Positions 37,184 through 46,641 are shown, counted from the first letter of the stretch. The stretch: 64,000 nucleotides of DNA from Flavobacterium ichthyis (GCF_009915155.1 NZ_JAABLM010000001.1:124001-188000), one strand, 5' to 3'. Translations and numbers: made by a program. Notes: generated by a model from the sequence alone, not told the origin.

Positions 37184-38137
37184 ATGAAAATAATACTAAC
37201 CGTTATATTCACTTTTTATTTTTATTGGGCTTTCGCCGAAGAAAAAAAACCTTTACCATCGCGGTTTGAATCTTACAAACTCGAAAATATTTTAGGCGAA
37301 TGTGATGCTTGCGGTTGTTCGGCAACAGGGGGAAGCATGGGGTTTAATTCGCTGGTTTCGGAAAATTTTATTGGGTTGAGATACTTGTATCAAAATTATA
37401 AAAGCCGTGATGGTGTATTCAATAATTCACCATGGATTGATGAAAATTTTTCGACCGTTCAACTTTGGGGACGCATTCCTATTGGTAAAAAAATTGAAAT
37501 TACCGCATTGGTTCCGTATCAATTTTTGAATAGGAAAAAAGAATCCGGAAGTCAGAATTTAAGCGGAATTGGCGACATCAATTTGTTGGCTTTTTACAAT
37601 TTGTACCAAACCCAAAATGATTCACTTGCATTGCAACACAAAATTTTGGTTGGAGCCGGAGTGAAAATTCCTACAGGAAAATTTGACAATGAAAATAATG
37701 GCAGCATCAACCCAAGTTTTCAGTTAGGAACCGGAAGTTGGGATTATAGTTTGGCAACAGAATATATTGTAACCCGCAAAAATATTGGGTTTAACGCTAA
37801 TTTGAGTTACATTTTTAAAACCGAAAATAATCAAAATTATCAGTTTGGCGACCAGTTTAATTATGGTGGCGGATTTTTTTATACCACGAATATTAAAGAA
37901 CTGATTGTCGTGCCACAATTGGGAGTTTCGGGCGAAAATTACCAGTATAACAAAGACCATCGCGAAAAAGTACCACTTACAAAAGGCGATATTTTTTTCG
38001 GAAGAATTGGATTGGAAACAGCTTTCAAAAAATTTTCTGCCGGGATGAATGTCATGCTTCCGATTAATCAAAATTTAAACGGAAACCGCGTGGAAGCCAA
38101 TTACCGCCTGGCTTTTAATTTGAATTATATTTTGTAA
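37184..38137 (+). CDS. Outer-membrane beta-barrel protein of the MbnP-MbnH cluster
   Basis: 317 aa, starting 2 nt after the mbnH stop. Signal peptide (MKIILTVIFTFYFYWAFAE), then CDACGCSATGGSMGFNSL, a Cys motif at the mature N-terminus. Alternating beta-strands rich in aromatic residues follow to the end (LAFNLNYIL, terminal aromatic/hydrophobic), typical of an outer-membrane barrel. Similar proteins are annotated as 'transporter' in Bacteroidetes. Likely the last gene of the metal cluster operon. Confidence 0.7.
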   Translation: MKIILTVIFTFYFYWAFAEEKKPLPSRFESYKLENILGECDACGCSATGGSMGFNSLVSENFIGLRYLYQNYKSRDGVFNNSPWIDENFSTVQLWGRIPIGKKIEITALVPYQFLNRKKESGSQNLSGIGDINLLAFYNLYQTQNDSLALQHKILVGAGVKIPTGKFDNENNGSINPSFQLGTGSWDYSLATEYIVTRKNIGFNANLSYIFKTENNQNYQFGDQFNYGGGFFYTTNIKELIVVPQLGVSGENYQYNKDHREKVPLTKGDIFFGRIGLETAFKKFSAGMNVMLPINQNLNGNRVEANYRLAFNLNYIL

Positions 38138-38159
38138 AAAAGTACGCGTTGCAAAAAAA

Positions 38160-38191
38160 ATGTCGGTTCAGTTTCGGACCGACATTTTTTT
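38160..38191 (+). terminator. Terminator of the MbnP-MbnH cluster
   Basis: ATGTCGGT (38160-38167) pairs with ACCGACAT (38178-38185), then T7. Confidence 0.85.
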
Positions 38192-38293
38192 GTATCTGAA
38201 AAAACTATAAAGATTTTCGCTTTTTCCATAAAATATTTTCTTCAACTATTTTTTAAATTTAATAATCAAAAATACTAACGAAAACTGATTATT

Positions 38294-38728
38294 ATGAATA
38301 TTAAAAATTTTCTCTCAGGATTTGGTGGCGCCATTGTTCTCAATATTTTACACGAATCGTTTAAACATTCGGCGATAGATTCTCCGCGTATTGACAAGGT
38401 TGGCGAAGAAGCCGTGCAAAAAACATTAGGCTTTTTCGGCAAGCAGATTTCCAATCCTCAAACACTTTATAACACTACACTTGCCGGAGATTTGTTGAGC
38501 AATGCCGCTTATTACAGCATGATTGCAAAAGATCCAACAAACGCTTGGAGCAAAGCACTTTCTTTAGGACTTACTGCAGGAATTGGTGCTGTTATGATTC
38601 CGGAAAAAGTAGGATTGAATGACAAGCCTGTTGCCAAAAATACACAAAGACAAGTGTTAACCGTAGGTTTTTACGTAGCTGGAGCATTGGCAACTGCCGC
38701 AATTGTAAAACTTTTAGCAAAAAAATAA
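38294..38728 (+). CDS. Hypothetical membrane-associated protein
   Basis: 144 aa. Hydrophobic segments at about 6-19 (FLSGFGGAIVLNIL), 90-103 (SLGLTAGIGAVMIP) and 124-140 (TVGFYVAGALATAAIVKLLA), with a conserved-looking middle (HESFKHSAIDSPRIDKVGEE). I recognise no family with a known role. It stands alone between two hairpin terminators. Confidence 0.65.
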   Translation: MNIKNFLSGFGGAIVLNILHESFKHSAIDSPRIDKVGEEAVQKTLGFFGKQISNPQTLYNTTLAGDLLSNAAYYSMIAKDPTNAWSKALSLGLTAGIGAVMIPEKVGLNDKPVAKNTQRQVLTVGFYVAGALATAAIVKLLAKK

Positions 38729-38761
38729 TTCTCCAAAATAAAATTGTCCCGTTTTAAAAAG

Positions 38762-38808
38762 TGGTTTATTCGGCAAAATTTATTTGCTTTGCAATAAACC
38801 ATTTTTTT
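38762..38808 (+). terminator. Hairpin and T-run ending at the symporter start codon
   Basis: TGGTTTATT (38762-38770) pairs perfectly with AATAAACCA (38793-38801), with an inner GCAAA/TTTGC stem, and T7 (38802-38808) runs straight into ATG at 38809. It may be the terminator of the upstream gene or an attenuator of the symporter gene. Confidence 0.65.
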
Positions 38809-40305
38809 ATGCAACCGTTAACCATTTTACTGATTATCGTGATTTATTTCGGAGTGTTGATTGCGATTTCCAACATCGTCAGTCGCAAAGATTCCGGGAA
38901 TGATGCTTTTTTTAAAGCCAATAAAAATTCTAAATGGTACTTGGTCGCGTTTGGGATGATTGGAACGGCGCTTTCGGGCGTGACGTTTATTTCGGTTCCA
39001 GGACAAGTCGGTTCGCCGGATATTCAGTTTAAATATTTTCAGTTTGTTTTAGGAAACGCCATCGGATTTATTTTGATTGCTAAAGTGTTGCTTCCGTTGT
39101 ATTATCGGATGAATTTGACCTCAATTTACGGTTACATCGAACAGCGACTTGGCGTGGTTTCCTACAAAACGGCCGCCACCATTTTTCTCATCAGCCGCAC
39201 AATTGGTTCTGCGGCAAGATTGTATTTGGTGGTTTTGGTTCTGCAGCGTTATGTGTTCGACTCGTTTGGTGTTCCGTTTTGGACAACCGTCATGATTTCT
39301 CTAGGATTAATTTTTGCTTATACGTATCGCGGCGGTTTAAAAACCATCATTATTACCGATACTTTGCAAACTTTATTTTTGGTTTCGTCCGTAATTTTCA
39401 CCATTTATTTTATTTGCAATAGTTTAGATTACAACATTCCACAAGCGTTTGAAGCGGTGAAAAAAAGCAATTATTCTAAAATATTTTTCTACGAAGATTG
39501 GCTCAAAAGCAATCATTTTTTCAAACAAATTTTAGGCGGAATTTTTGTAACCATCGCTATGGTTGGACTCGACCAAGATTTAATGCAAAAAAACCTCAGC
39601 TGCAAAAACATTGGCGAAGCCCAAAAAAACATGTACACGTTTACTGGAATTTTTGTAGTCATCAACCTATTTTTCTTGAGCGTTGGTGCCTTACTTTACC
39701 TCTATGCAGAACAAAACGGCATTGCAATTCCTATGAAAAATGGCGTAGTCAAAACCGATTTATTGTTTCCGGAAATCGCCTTTAATCATCTTACTTTAAT
39801 TCCGTCAGTTGTATTTTTATTGGGATTAACAGCAGCAACTTTCGCCACAACCGATTCGGCTCTAACAGCATTAACCACCTCATTTTGCGTAGATTTTTTA
39901 GGAATGGACAAAGCCGAAAACCCTAACGATAAAAAAATCGTTCGTCAACGACATGCCGTTCACATCGGTTTTTCAGCCCTAATGTTCGTCGTAATTTTGC
40001 TCATCAATTGGTTCAATAGCGATGCTGTTGTAGGATTAATTTTTAAAATTGCCGCTTACACTTACGGTCCTTTGCTCGGTTTGTACGGTTTCGGATTATT
40101 TGTAAAATCGAAAACGGTAAACGAAAAATTTGTGCCCTTGATTTGCATTTTGGCACCCGCCATCACGTTTATCATCAGCAGTTATTCCGCAGAAATTTTC
40201 GGAAATTATCAATTCGCCGAAGAATTAATTTTGCTCAACGGCGGTTTAACGTTCATCGGGTTGTTAACTATTAGCCGAAAGTCAGAAAATGTCGCCGCTT
40301 TTTAG
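38809..40305 (+). CDS. Sodium:solute symporter family transporter
   Basis: 498 aa from ATG 38809 (MQPLTILLIIVIYFGVLIAIS). A longer frame from GTG 38761 would include a terminator hairpin and is rejected. About 13 membrane segments. SSS-family signatures: GMIGTALSGVTFISVPGQVG, NAIGFILIAKVLLPLYYRMNLTSIYGYIEQRLG, and ATFATTDSALTALTTSFCVDFLG. Substrate unknown. Single gene. Confidence 0.87.
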   Translation: MQPLTILLIIVIYFGVLIAISNIVSRKDSGNDAFFKANKNSKWYLVAFGMIGTALSGVTFISVPGQVGSPDIQFKYFQFVLGNAIGFILIAKVLLPLYYRMNLTSIYGYIEQRLGVVSYKTAATIFLISRTIGSAARLYLVVLVLQRYVFDSFGVPFWTTVMISLGLIFAYTYRGGLKTIIITDTLQTLFLVSSVIFTIYFICNSLDYNIPQAFEAVKKSNYSKIFFYEDWLKSNHFFKQILGGIFVTIAMVGLDQDLMQKNLSCKNIGEAQKNMYTFTGIFVVINLFFLSVGALLYLYAEQNGIAIPMKNGVVKTDLLFPEIAFNHLTLIPSVVFLLGLTAATFATTDSALTALTTSFCVDFLGMDKAENPNDKKIVRQRHAVHIGFSALMFVVILLINWFNSDAVVGLIFKIAAYTYGPLLGLYGFGLFVKSKTVNEKFVPLICILAPAITFIISSYSAEIFGNYQFAEELILLNGGLTFIGLLTISRKSENVAAF

Positions 40306-40346
40306 TTGGTTATGAAACGAAAGGTTCAGGCATTTCAGCCATCGTT

Positions 40347-40436
40347 GTTCCCGCTTTCCGCAGTAGCTTTTTTTTTCACGACCCGGATAAAAATCGCAAA
40401 TAATTAAAAAAAAGGCTACTTGCTTCAATCGGGGTT
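40347..40436. repeat. Dispersed intergenic repeat (family member 1)
   Basis: Bounded by GTTCCCGCTTTCCGCAGTAG and GCTTCAATCGGGGTT; the reverse complement of the ends recurs at 57739-57805 (AGCCCCGATTGAAAGC ... ACTGCGGAAAGCGGGAAC). The middle is variable and T-rich. Probably a non-coding, possibly mobile or terminator-related element. Confidence 0.6.
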
Positions 40437-40483
40437 ATAAGAGATTCCATTTTTATTTTTGGAATCGTCCCAGAAAACTATAA

Positions 40484-40849
40484 TCAAAACTGCCCCGTTG
40501 ACAACATCACTAAAGTACAAGCAATTTCTATTTCAATATCTTTTTCTCTGAGTAATTTATACAGTTCCGGGTTTTCGGTTCCGGGATTAAAAATCACTCT
40601 AATAGGATGTAACGACAAAATATAATCGTAATACTGGCGTTGGTTCTGGGGATTTAGATAAAGGGTAATGGTGTCGAGGTTCTCAAAATATTGTGGTTCT
40701 TTTTTAATATTAACGCCAAAAATTTCACCTTCTTTTAAACCAACTGCCACAACATCATGACCTTTATTGGTTAAACTTCTGATGGCCATGTAAGAATATC
40801 GAGATGGATTAGCAGACGCGCCAAGCACTAATGTTTTTTTAGAATTCAT
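40484..40849 (-). CDS. CoA-binding domain protein
   Basis: 121 aa single-domain Rossmann fold of the YccU/CoA_binding_2 type: LVLGASANPSRYSYMAIRSLTNKGHDVVAVG (about 6-36), TLYLNPQNQRQYYDYILSL, VIFNPGTENPE. The length fits the family. Proteins of this type bind CoA derivatives; no reaction is known. The gene is isolated, with a 70-bp gap to the next gene on the same strand. Confidence 0.82.
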   Translation of the reverse strand: MNSKKTLVLGASANPSRYSYMAIRSLTNKGHDVVAVGLKEGEIFGVNIKKEPQYFENLDTITLYLNPQNQRQYYDYILSLHPIRVIFNPGTENPELYKLLREKDIEIEIACTLVMLSTGQF

Positions 40850-40917
40850 ATCTTTATTTTCTACTAAATTTACGAAAATCCAGCATGACTTTTTCGGTTT
40901 TTATAAAAACAATAACG

Positions 40918-42006
40918 TTAGAGTTGGTCCTTATGTTCCTGATAAAAATTGGTTGGCAACATATCGCCTACTTTTTGTTGGCCTAAAAAACCACCAAAAA
41001 CCAAAGCCGTCATTGGAGCATAGTTACCGTTGTCGTCCACGAGAATTTCATTTTCCACAAATTGTAAAATCGAAATATTTTTGCCATGCATAATTGTAAA
41101 ATTCGTTGGTTTATCGCTATATTTATCTATTCGGCTGACTTCCATTTTACCATTAATCATTTCTTTTTTTATTTCAAATTGTCGGAGTGAGGGCTGCTTA
41201 ATAAGTTTGACTTTTTTAAAATTTAGCGTATCAGAAACCGCCAAATAATCAGTTGGGGTCACCCGCATTTTATCAACAATCAAATAAAAATTATTGGAAG
41301 TCCAACTATTTTCAGCCATGGTCCGGATTAAATGTGGTACGGAACCTTTGTAAGTTTCCACCCGTTTTTTATCGGCTTTATTTTTTTTGGAAACATCTTG
41401 GTAAAAAGTCGTTCCGTAGAAAAAATCACGTATAATTGAAAAAGAATCTAACGTCATCGTTTTGTAGGCTACAGTCATCTCAACCAAATCAAAAAACACA
41501 ATGTAATCTAATTCCGGATTTTCAATTTTTAAAGTTTTTTGAGCCGAAGCATGCAAAACATTGGTATCCATATCATAGAAAAGATGAATATCGTCTTCAT
41601 TTAAAATTTTGCACTTTTGTCCTGATTTTGTTTTTCCTAAAAATTGTTGCCGAAAGACTTCCAACATTTTCTTTCGAGTAAAAGGCGATTTACCTACCAC
41701 AACCTCCGGAATCGTGAAGGCATCCGGCTCTAAAAATGTTTTTATTTTTTTATGCTGAAAAACATTCTCTAACCGCGAAGTGATGTAACCTACATAACTA
41801 ATTACCAGTTGTGATGCCGAAAATCCGTTAGCATCAATCGTAAAAAATCCATCTTCATTTGTAGTAGTACTTATGGTTGTCCCGTCAATATAAATTGTGG
41901 CCAAGGGTAAGGGTTGCTGGGTTTGACTATCAAAAACCTGACCTTCTAAAACCTGAGCAACAACGGTTTGGCAAAAAATAAAAAATAGTAAAAGTAATTT
42001 TTTCAT
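40918..42006 (-). CDS. Exported protein with carboxypeptidase-regulatory-like domain
   Basis: 362 aa from ATG 42006, giving signal peptide MKKLLLLFFIFCQTVVAQ; a start 10 codons earlier would bury it. Residues about 19-100 form the CarbopepD_reg_2 beta-sandwich (LEGQVFDSQTQQPLPLATIYIDGTTISTTTNEDGFF ... LVISYVGY), as at the start of TonB-dependent receptors. There is no plug or barrel, and the remaining 260 residues are of unknown type. Probably periplasmic or outer-membrane associated. Confidence 0.75.
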   Translation of the reverse strand: MKKLLLLFFIFCQTVVAQVLEGQVFDSQTQQPLPLATIYIDGTTISTTTNEDGFFTIDANGFSASQLVISYVGYITSRLENVFQHKKIKTFLEPDAFTIPEVVVGKSPFTRKKMLEVFRQQFLGKTKSGQKCKILNEDDIHLFYDMDTNVLHASAQKTLKIENPELDYIVFFDLVEMTVAYKTMTLDSFSIIRDFFYGTTFYQDVSKKNKADKKRVETYKGSVPHLIRTMAENSWTSNNFYLIVDKMRVTPTDYLAVSDTLNFKKVKLIKQPSLRQFEIKKEMINGKMEVSRIDKYSDKPTNFTIMHGKNISILQFVENEILVDDNGNYAPMTALVFGGFLGQQKVGDMLPTNFYQEHKDQL

Positions 42007-42166
42007 GGCAGATATAAATTTAAGAAACACTTTCAAATATAAACAATTTGAGAGGTTTACATTTCTTTGGGTTCAAAATTATTTTGCAATCGTTCACAAA
42101 TAATGATTTTTTATTGTTAATTTTACTCTTGACCACATCTTTTGCCCATAACTTTACCCACAAAAA

Positions 42167-42793
42167 ATGGAAATTTTTATTTATGTTTTCGCCGCACTTT
42201 TTTCTGTTATCAATCCCATTGGTGCGGTTCCTATTTTTGTAGGTTTAACTCAAAACGACTCCAAACAAGAGCGTTCCCGGATTTCGATTTGGACCGCGAT
42301 TAACGTTTTTATCATTTTAATCATTTCGTTTTTTGTGGGTCAATATGTTCTCAATTTTTTTGGGATTAGTATTGATGCTTTGCGAATTGCCGGAGGATTA
42401 ATTATTTTAAATTCGGGGTTTGCCTTGTTATCCGGAAGATTTAGTAAAACACGTGGCGTAAATAAAAAAGTTGAGAATGATGCACAACAACGTAATGATA
42501 TTGCGTTAACGCCTTTGGCAATTCCTATGTTAGCGGGACCAGGATCTATATCGTTACTAATTGCTTTGTACCAAGATTATAAAACGATTAACGACCAAAT
42601 TTTGGTTTGTTTGGCAATTGCCGCTGTTGCCATTAGCATTTTTGCGATGATGCGAAGTGCTCATTATTTATCCAGAATTTTGGGAGCTTCGGGAATTGTT
42701 GCGATTTCCCGAATTATCGGATTTATAGTAATTGCGATTGGTGTGCAATACATCAGCAGTTCGGTAGTGAATATTCTGAAGACGTTGCAGTAG
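42167..42793 (+). CDS. MarC family integral membrane protein
   Basis: 208 aa with six membrane segments. MarC/UPF0056 signatures: FSVINPIGAVPIFVGLT near the N-terminus, FGISIDALRIAGGLIILNSGFALLSG, and LTPLAIPMLAGPGSISLLI. The family has no firm function; the link to multiple antibiotic resistance was withdrawn. Confidence 0.88.
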   Translation: MEIFIYVFAALFSVINPIGAVPIFVGLTQNDSKQERSRISIWTAINVFIILIISFFVGQYVLNFFGISIDALRIAGGLIILNSGFALLSGRFSKTRGVNKKVENDAQQRNDIALTPLAIPMLAGPGSISLLIALYQDYKTINDQILVCLAIAAVAISIFAMMRSAHYLSRILGASGIVAISRIIGFIVIAIGVQYISSSVVNILKTLQ

Positions 42794-43106
42794 ATTTTTA
42801 GATTTTTTCTTCAAAAGAAATTGCGATATGAGTTTTTTCATGGTTTGACTCATCTCATCTAAAAAATTCTTCCTTCGTCAGAATGACAAAGCGCAAAGTT
42901 GTTTTTAGCATAAACGTTGTCATAGCCCCGATAGTAACGGAAAGCCTTTTGAAAGAAAACGGTATTTTTTGTGCCGAAAAAAGAGCGACTCACGACAATT
43001 CGGGAGAAGCTTCTTTTTTGGGCTACAAAAAAAGCGTTTTCTAAAAAAGCTTGTAGTTCCGAAGTTTCGGAAGCGGGATTGGCTTCTAAAAAATATTTTA
43101 AAAATT
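42794..43106. other. Intergenic with dispersed repeat motifs
   Basis: Contains CTTCCTTCGTCAGAATGACA (about 42867-42886), also found at about 57652 as CTTCCTTCGTCGGGATGACA. A divergent copy of the AGCCCCGAT ... GGAAGCGGGA repeat lies at about 42924-43078. Open frames here on both strands have no gene features. Confidence 0.5.
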
Positions 43107-44051
43107 TTATTCTTTCGGCAAGAAAATTTCTGCCATCATGCAACGTGCGCTTCCGCCGCCACAAGCTTCGATGATGTCGAGTTTGGCGTGTAGGATTTCG
43201 GCATGAAATTCGAGTTTTTTAATTTGCTCTTCTTTAAGGCTTTGGTAAGCGGCTTCGCTCATCACAAGAATTCGTTTGCCGTCAATGTTTTTCACCTCGA
43301 GCATGTTTCCGGCAAAGCTGTTGACTTGTGCTTCTGAGATTAAAATGATTTCTTTTCCGTCGCCTTTTAGGTTGTCGAGCACCATTTTGCGTTCTTTTTT
43401 GTCATCGATGGCATCGGCACAAATTACAGCAAAGGTTTCGCCTAGACACATCATTACGTTCGTGTGGTAAATTTGTTTTCGCTCGCCATTTACGGTTTGA
43501 AATGCTTCAAAAATCACGGGAGCATAATCGAAATCTTCGCAAAATTCTATAAAAAGTTCTTCGTCAGCTCGAGGCGAAAGTGCACAATAGGCTTTGGCAT
43601 TTTGGCGGTCGAGCAGCAAACTTCCAGTTCCTTCTAAGAAAATGTTATCTTCTTCGGCTGAAGTGTAATCAATGATATTTTCGATTGTAAAACCTTTGTC
43701 TTCCAGCATATCAAGTATATCTTCGCGTCTTTCGGCACGTCGGTTTTCGGCAAACATAGGATATAAAGCAACATCGCCATTTTGATGAAAAGAAATCCAA
43801 TTGTTCGGAAAAATTGAATCGGGTGTGTTGTTGCTAACCTCATCATTTACCACCGTTACATCTATTTTTGCCTCGCGAAGTTTTGCCACAAATGCGTCAA
43901 ATTCTTCTTGCGCTTTTTGATTAACCGTTTCAGGTGAAAGGTTGTCGATTACTTTTTGGTAATAATTATTCACGGCAGTTTGTTCGTTCATGCGAAATGC
44001 CGCCGGACGAATCATCAGTATGGAATCTGTGGTTTGTCTCATTTTTTCCAA
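43107..44051 (-). CDS. ctlX: Arginine deiminase-fold hydrolase, CtlX (citrulline utilisation hydrolase) type
   Basis: 314 aa. Guanidino-modifying enzyme fold: IRPAAFRMNEQTAVNNYYQ, NDEVSNNTPDSIFPNNWISFH, IFLEGTGSLLLDR (Glu), YHTNVMMCLGETFAVICADAI (His) and GGGSARCMMAEIF (catalytic Cys). These match the CtlX family. It lies 46 bp after a second enzyme of the same superfamily, probably one transcript. The physiological substrate is uncertain. Confidence 0.83.
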   Translation of the reverse strand: MEKMRQTTDSILMIRPAAFRMNEQTAVNNYYQKVIDNLSPETVNQKAQEEFDAFVAKLREAKIDVTVVNDEVSNNTPDSIFPNNWISFHQNGDVALYPMFAENRRAERREDILDMLEDKGFTIENIIDYTSAEEDNIFLEGTGSLLLDRQNAKAYCALSPRADEELFIEFCEDFDYAPVIFEAFQTVNGERKQIYHTNVMMCLGETFAVICADAIDDKKERKMVLDNLKGDGKEIILISEAQVNSFAGNMLEVKNIDGKRILVMSEAAYQSLKEEQIKKLEFHAEILHAKLDIIEACGGGSARCMMAEIFLPKE

Positions 44052-44097
44052 ATTTTTGATTTTTGATATATGATTGATGATTGATAAATATGAATCA

Positions 44098-45012
44098 CTA
44101 ATCTCTAATTAACGGTAAAGTGGAACAACGTAATAATCCTTCTTGCTTGGATATTTCGGCATAAGGAATTTCTTCTACGGTAAATCCTTGGTTCCGCAAC
44201 CAATTGTTGAGTCTTGTAAATTTTTGTTCCGAAACCACAACGTCTTCTGCTATGGAAAATACATTGGAATTCATGTGGTACATTTCGTCTCTATCGATGT
44301 GAAACAAATTTTCTTTACCAAAAAGATTCACTAAATATAAATAATCCGACTCTTGACGGAAACCACTTTTGTAAATGATCCCTTTGTTTTTGCCAACGGG
44401 CTGAAAACAACAGTCCAAATGCAAAGCGTTGTCTCTGGCTTCTAATTTCGATTTCACCAAGTCAAATTCCTTCACAATTTTATGTGGAAATAATTCTTTG
44501 ATATAATTCACACCTTGCATATTAGTTCTGGCCGTGATGTAATCTTTATAATCCGAACCTTTGTAAGTTCCGATAAAAATATGGTCGTTCCACAACATCA
44601 CATCACCACCTTCAATGTGTACTTCTTCCGGCGGACGAACTACCTTTTTCGGGTCGATTTGGTCGATAACATATTGAATGGCATCTAATTCTCTTTCACG
44701 ATCCGGTAAAATATTGGCTTTGATAAAAATATCATCAATGACAAAACCGATGTCGCGTGTGAAAATTTGATTATAATTTTCAATCATTTCCGGACGAAAA
44801 ACCTGTACATCGTATTTTTGAAATACTTGGTTAAAGGCTTCCATCTCGGCTACCATATCTTTTTCTACAGGATAAGTTCCTACCAAAATATGTTCTAAAG
44901 ATTTTGGGTCGTAAGCTTCTTCGGGTGTTGGAGTTGGTCCATTATTTACGGCCGAACCCAAAACGACAGCCCTCAATCTCGACGTTTCATTTTTTACATT
45001 TAGTTGTAACAT
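44098..45012 (-). CDS. Dimethylarginine dimethylaminohydrolase/amidinotransferase family enzyme
   Basis: 304 aa. Motifs of the arginine deiminase superfamily: FTRDIGFVIDD, HIEGGDVMLWNDHIFIG, ALHLDCCFQPVG (His) and GGLL/GLLRCSTLPL (catalytic Cys, near C-terminus). Tandem with ctlX. Bacteroidetes genomes often have these two genes together just after citrate synthase, as here. Substrate not determined from sequence. Confidence 0.82.
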   Translation of the reverse strand: MLQLNVKNETSRLRAVVLGSAVNNGPTPTPEEAYDPKSLEHILVGTYPVEKDMVAEMEAFNQVFQKYDVQVFRPEMIENYNQIFTRDIGFVIDDIFIKANILPDRERELDAIQYVIDQIDPKKVVRPPEEVHIEGGDVMLWNDHIFIGTYKGSDYKDYITARTNMQGVNYIKELFPHKIVKEFDLVKSKLEARDNALHLDCCFQPVGKNKGIIYKSGFRQESDYLYLVNLFGKENLFHIDRDEMYHMNSNVFSIAEDVVVSEQKFTRLNNWLRNQGFTVEEIPYAEISKQEGLLRCSTLPLIRD

Positions 45013-45094
45013 ATAAAAGGGCTTTTGGCAAATATAGAAAAATCGATTTCGAAAAATTAATTTTTATCGAATTTTAAGCCGTTAAATTATCGAA

Positions 45095-45126
45095 AATAAA
45101 AAAAGCTCCACTTAGTTGTGAAGCTT
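45095..45126 (-). terminator. Terminator after citrate synthase
   Basis: On the minus strand AAGCTTCAC pairs with GTGGAGCTT (one G.T), followed by T7. Plus-strand stem positions 45103-45111 and 45118-45126. Confidence 0.75.
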
Positions 45127-45150
45127 GTTTATTAAATATTGATAAAAAAA

Positions 45151-46434
45151 TTATCTTTTTTCGAAAGGAACAAAGTCTCTCAAAGCTGGACCTGTGTACA
45201 CTTGACGCGGACGACCGATTGGCTCTTTGTTCAAACGCATTTCTTTCCATTGCGCAATCCATCCCGGAAGACGACCAATTGCAAACAGAACCGTAAACAT
45301 ATCCGTTGGGATTCCCAAAGCTCTGTAAATAATTCCTGAATAGAAATCTACGTTTGGATACAAGTTTCTTGACTTGAAATATTCGTCTTGCAAAGCAGAT
45401 TCTTCTAATTTTTTGGCAATGTTCAAAATTGGATCATCCACTCCTAAAGTTGACAATACTTCGTCTGCCGCTTTTTTAATGATTTTAGCTCTTGGGTCAA
45501 AGTTTTTGTAAACTCTGTGTCCAAAGCCCATCAAACGGAACGGATCGTTTTTGTCTTTGGCTTTCGCCAAATATTTATCGGCATCACCGCCATTTTTCTG
45601 AATTTCTTCTAACATTTCCAAAACCGCTTGGTTTGCGCCACCGTGAAGTGGTCCCCAAAGTGCAGAAACTCCCGCAGAAATTGACGCAAATAACCCTGCG
45701 TGAGAAGAACCCACCATTCTTACTGTTGACGTAGAACAGTTTTGCTCGTGATCCGCATGAAGAATAAATAATTTATCTAAAGCCTGAACCACAGTTGGGT
45801 TGATTTTGTATGGTCCGGTTGGCAATGAAAACATTAGGTTCATGAAATTTTCCACATACCCTTTTGTATTATCGTAATAATTTAATGGATAACCCATTGC
45901 TTTTCTGTAAGTCCAAGTGGCAATTACCAAAAATTTACCCATTGTTTTACATACCGCATCGTACATATCTTTTTCGTTTTCTACATTAACCGATTTTGGG
46001 TTAAATGCTGTCAACGCACTAGTTAATGATGCTAAAACGCCCATTGGATGAGCGGTTTTGGGGAAGCCGTCAATGATATTTTTCATCTCCTCATTGACAA
46101 GTGTATGTTTACGAATATCATTTTCAAATTGCTCTAACTGTTTAGCAGTTGGCAATTCTCCGAAAATTAACAAGTAAGAAACTTCAAGAAAATCTGCTTT
46201 ATCTGCCAAGTCTTCGATTGAATAACCACGGTAACGCAAAATTCCTTCTTCCCCGTCAAGGAAAGTAATTTCGCTTTTGCAAGATCCTGAATTTTTATAA
46301 CCCGGATCTAAGGTAATGGCTCCGGTAGCGCTTCTTAATTTATCGATATCAATAGCTACTTCATTTTCGGTTCCCACAAAAATGGGGAATTCAATCTTTT
46401 TGCCATCAATTTCTAGTATTGCTGTTTTCGACAT
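45151..46434 (-). CDS. gltA: Citrate synthase
   Basis: 427 aa, the type II (long, hexameric) bacterial length. Condenses acetyl-CoA and oxaloacetate in the TCA cycle. Active-site motifs: GSSHAGLFASISAGVSALWG...PLHGGANQAVLEML (His), MGFGHRVYKNFDPRA (His, Arg) and the Asp region VDFYSGIIY. The N-terminal beta domain (IDGKKIEFPIFVGTENEVAIDI) is intact. Own promoter-like element and terminator, so probably monocistronic. Confidence 0.97.
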   Translation of the reverse strand: MSKTAILEIDGKKIEFPIFVGTENEVAIDIDKLRSATGAITLDPGYKNSGSCKSEITFLDGEEGILRYRGYSIEDLADKADFLEVSYLLIFGELPTAKQLEQFENDIRKHTLVNEEMKNIIDGFPKTAHPMGVLASLTSALTAFNPKSVNVENEKDMYDAVCKTMGKFLVIATWTYRKAMGYPLNYYDNTKGYVENFMNLMFSLPTGPYKINPTVVQALDKLFILHADHEQNCSTSTVRMVGSSHAGLFASISAGVSALWGPLHGGANQAVLEMLEEIQKNGGDADKYLAKAKDKNDPFRLMGFGHRVYKNFDPRAKIIKKAADEVLSTLGVDDPILNIAKKLEESALQDEYFKSRNLYPNVDFYSGIIYRALGIPTDMFTVLFAIGRLPGWIAQWKEMRLNKEPIGRPRQVYTGPALRDFVPFEKR

Positions 46435-46478
46435 AATATTATAGGTAATTATTTAAATGTGTGTTTTTTTTAATTTAA

Positions 46479-46486
46479 CAAAAATA
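46479..46486 (-). promoter_or_regulatory. -7 promoter element of gltA
   Basis: TATTTTTG on the minus strand matches TAnnTTTG, 45 bp before the gltA ATG. No clear -33 TTG was found. Confidence 0.4.
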
Positions 46487-46641
46487 GCAAATCGAAAAGG
46501 ATTTAAAAAAGAATTATAGCAAGGTTTTCGTTAATTTTTCTTTAAATTTTGCAAAATTATCATAGATGGATATAAAACTAATTTTGATTATTTAATTTAA
46601 ATTAAGAGAGGAAAAATTTTTCACAGTATTTTTAATCGATT

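Noticed and set aside
38761..38808. GTG start for the symporter
   Set aside because: The added 16 codons would lie in a terminator-type hairpin and T-run; the family N-terminus fits ATG 38809.
42859..43193. Frames on both strands between marC and ctlX
   Set aside because: They lie in dispersed repeat sequence and mirror each other; no gene features.
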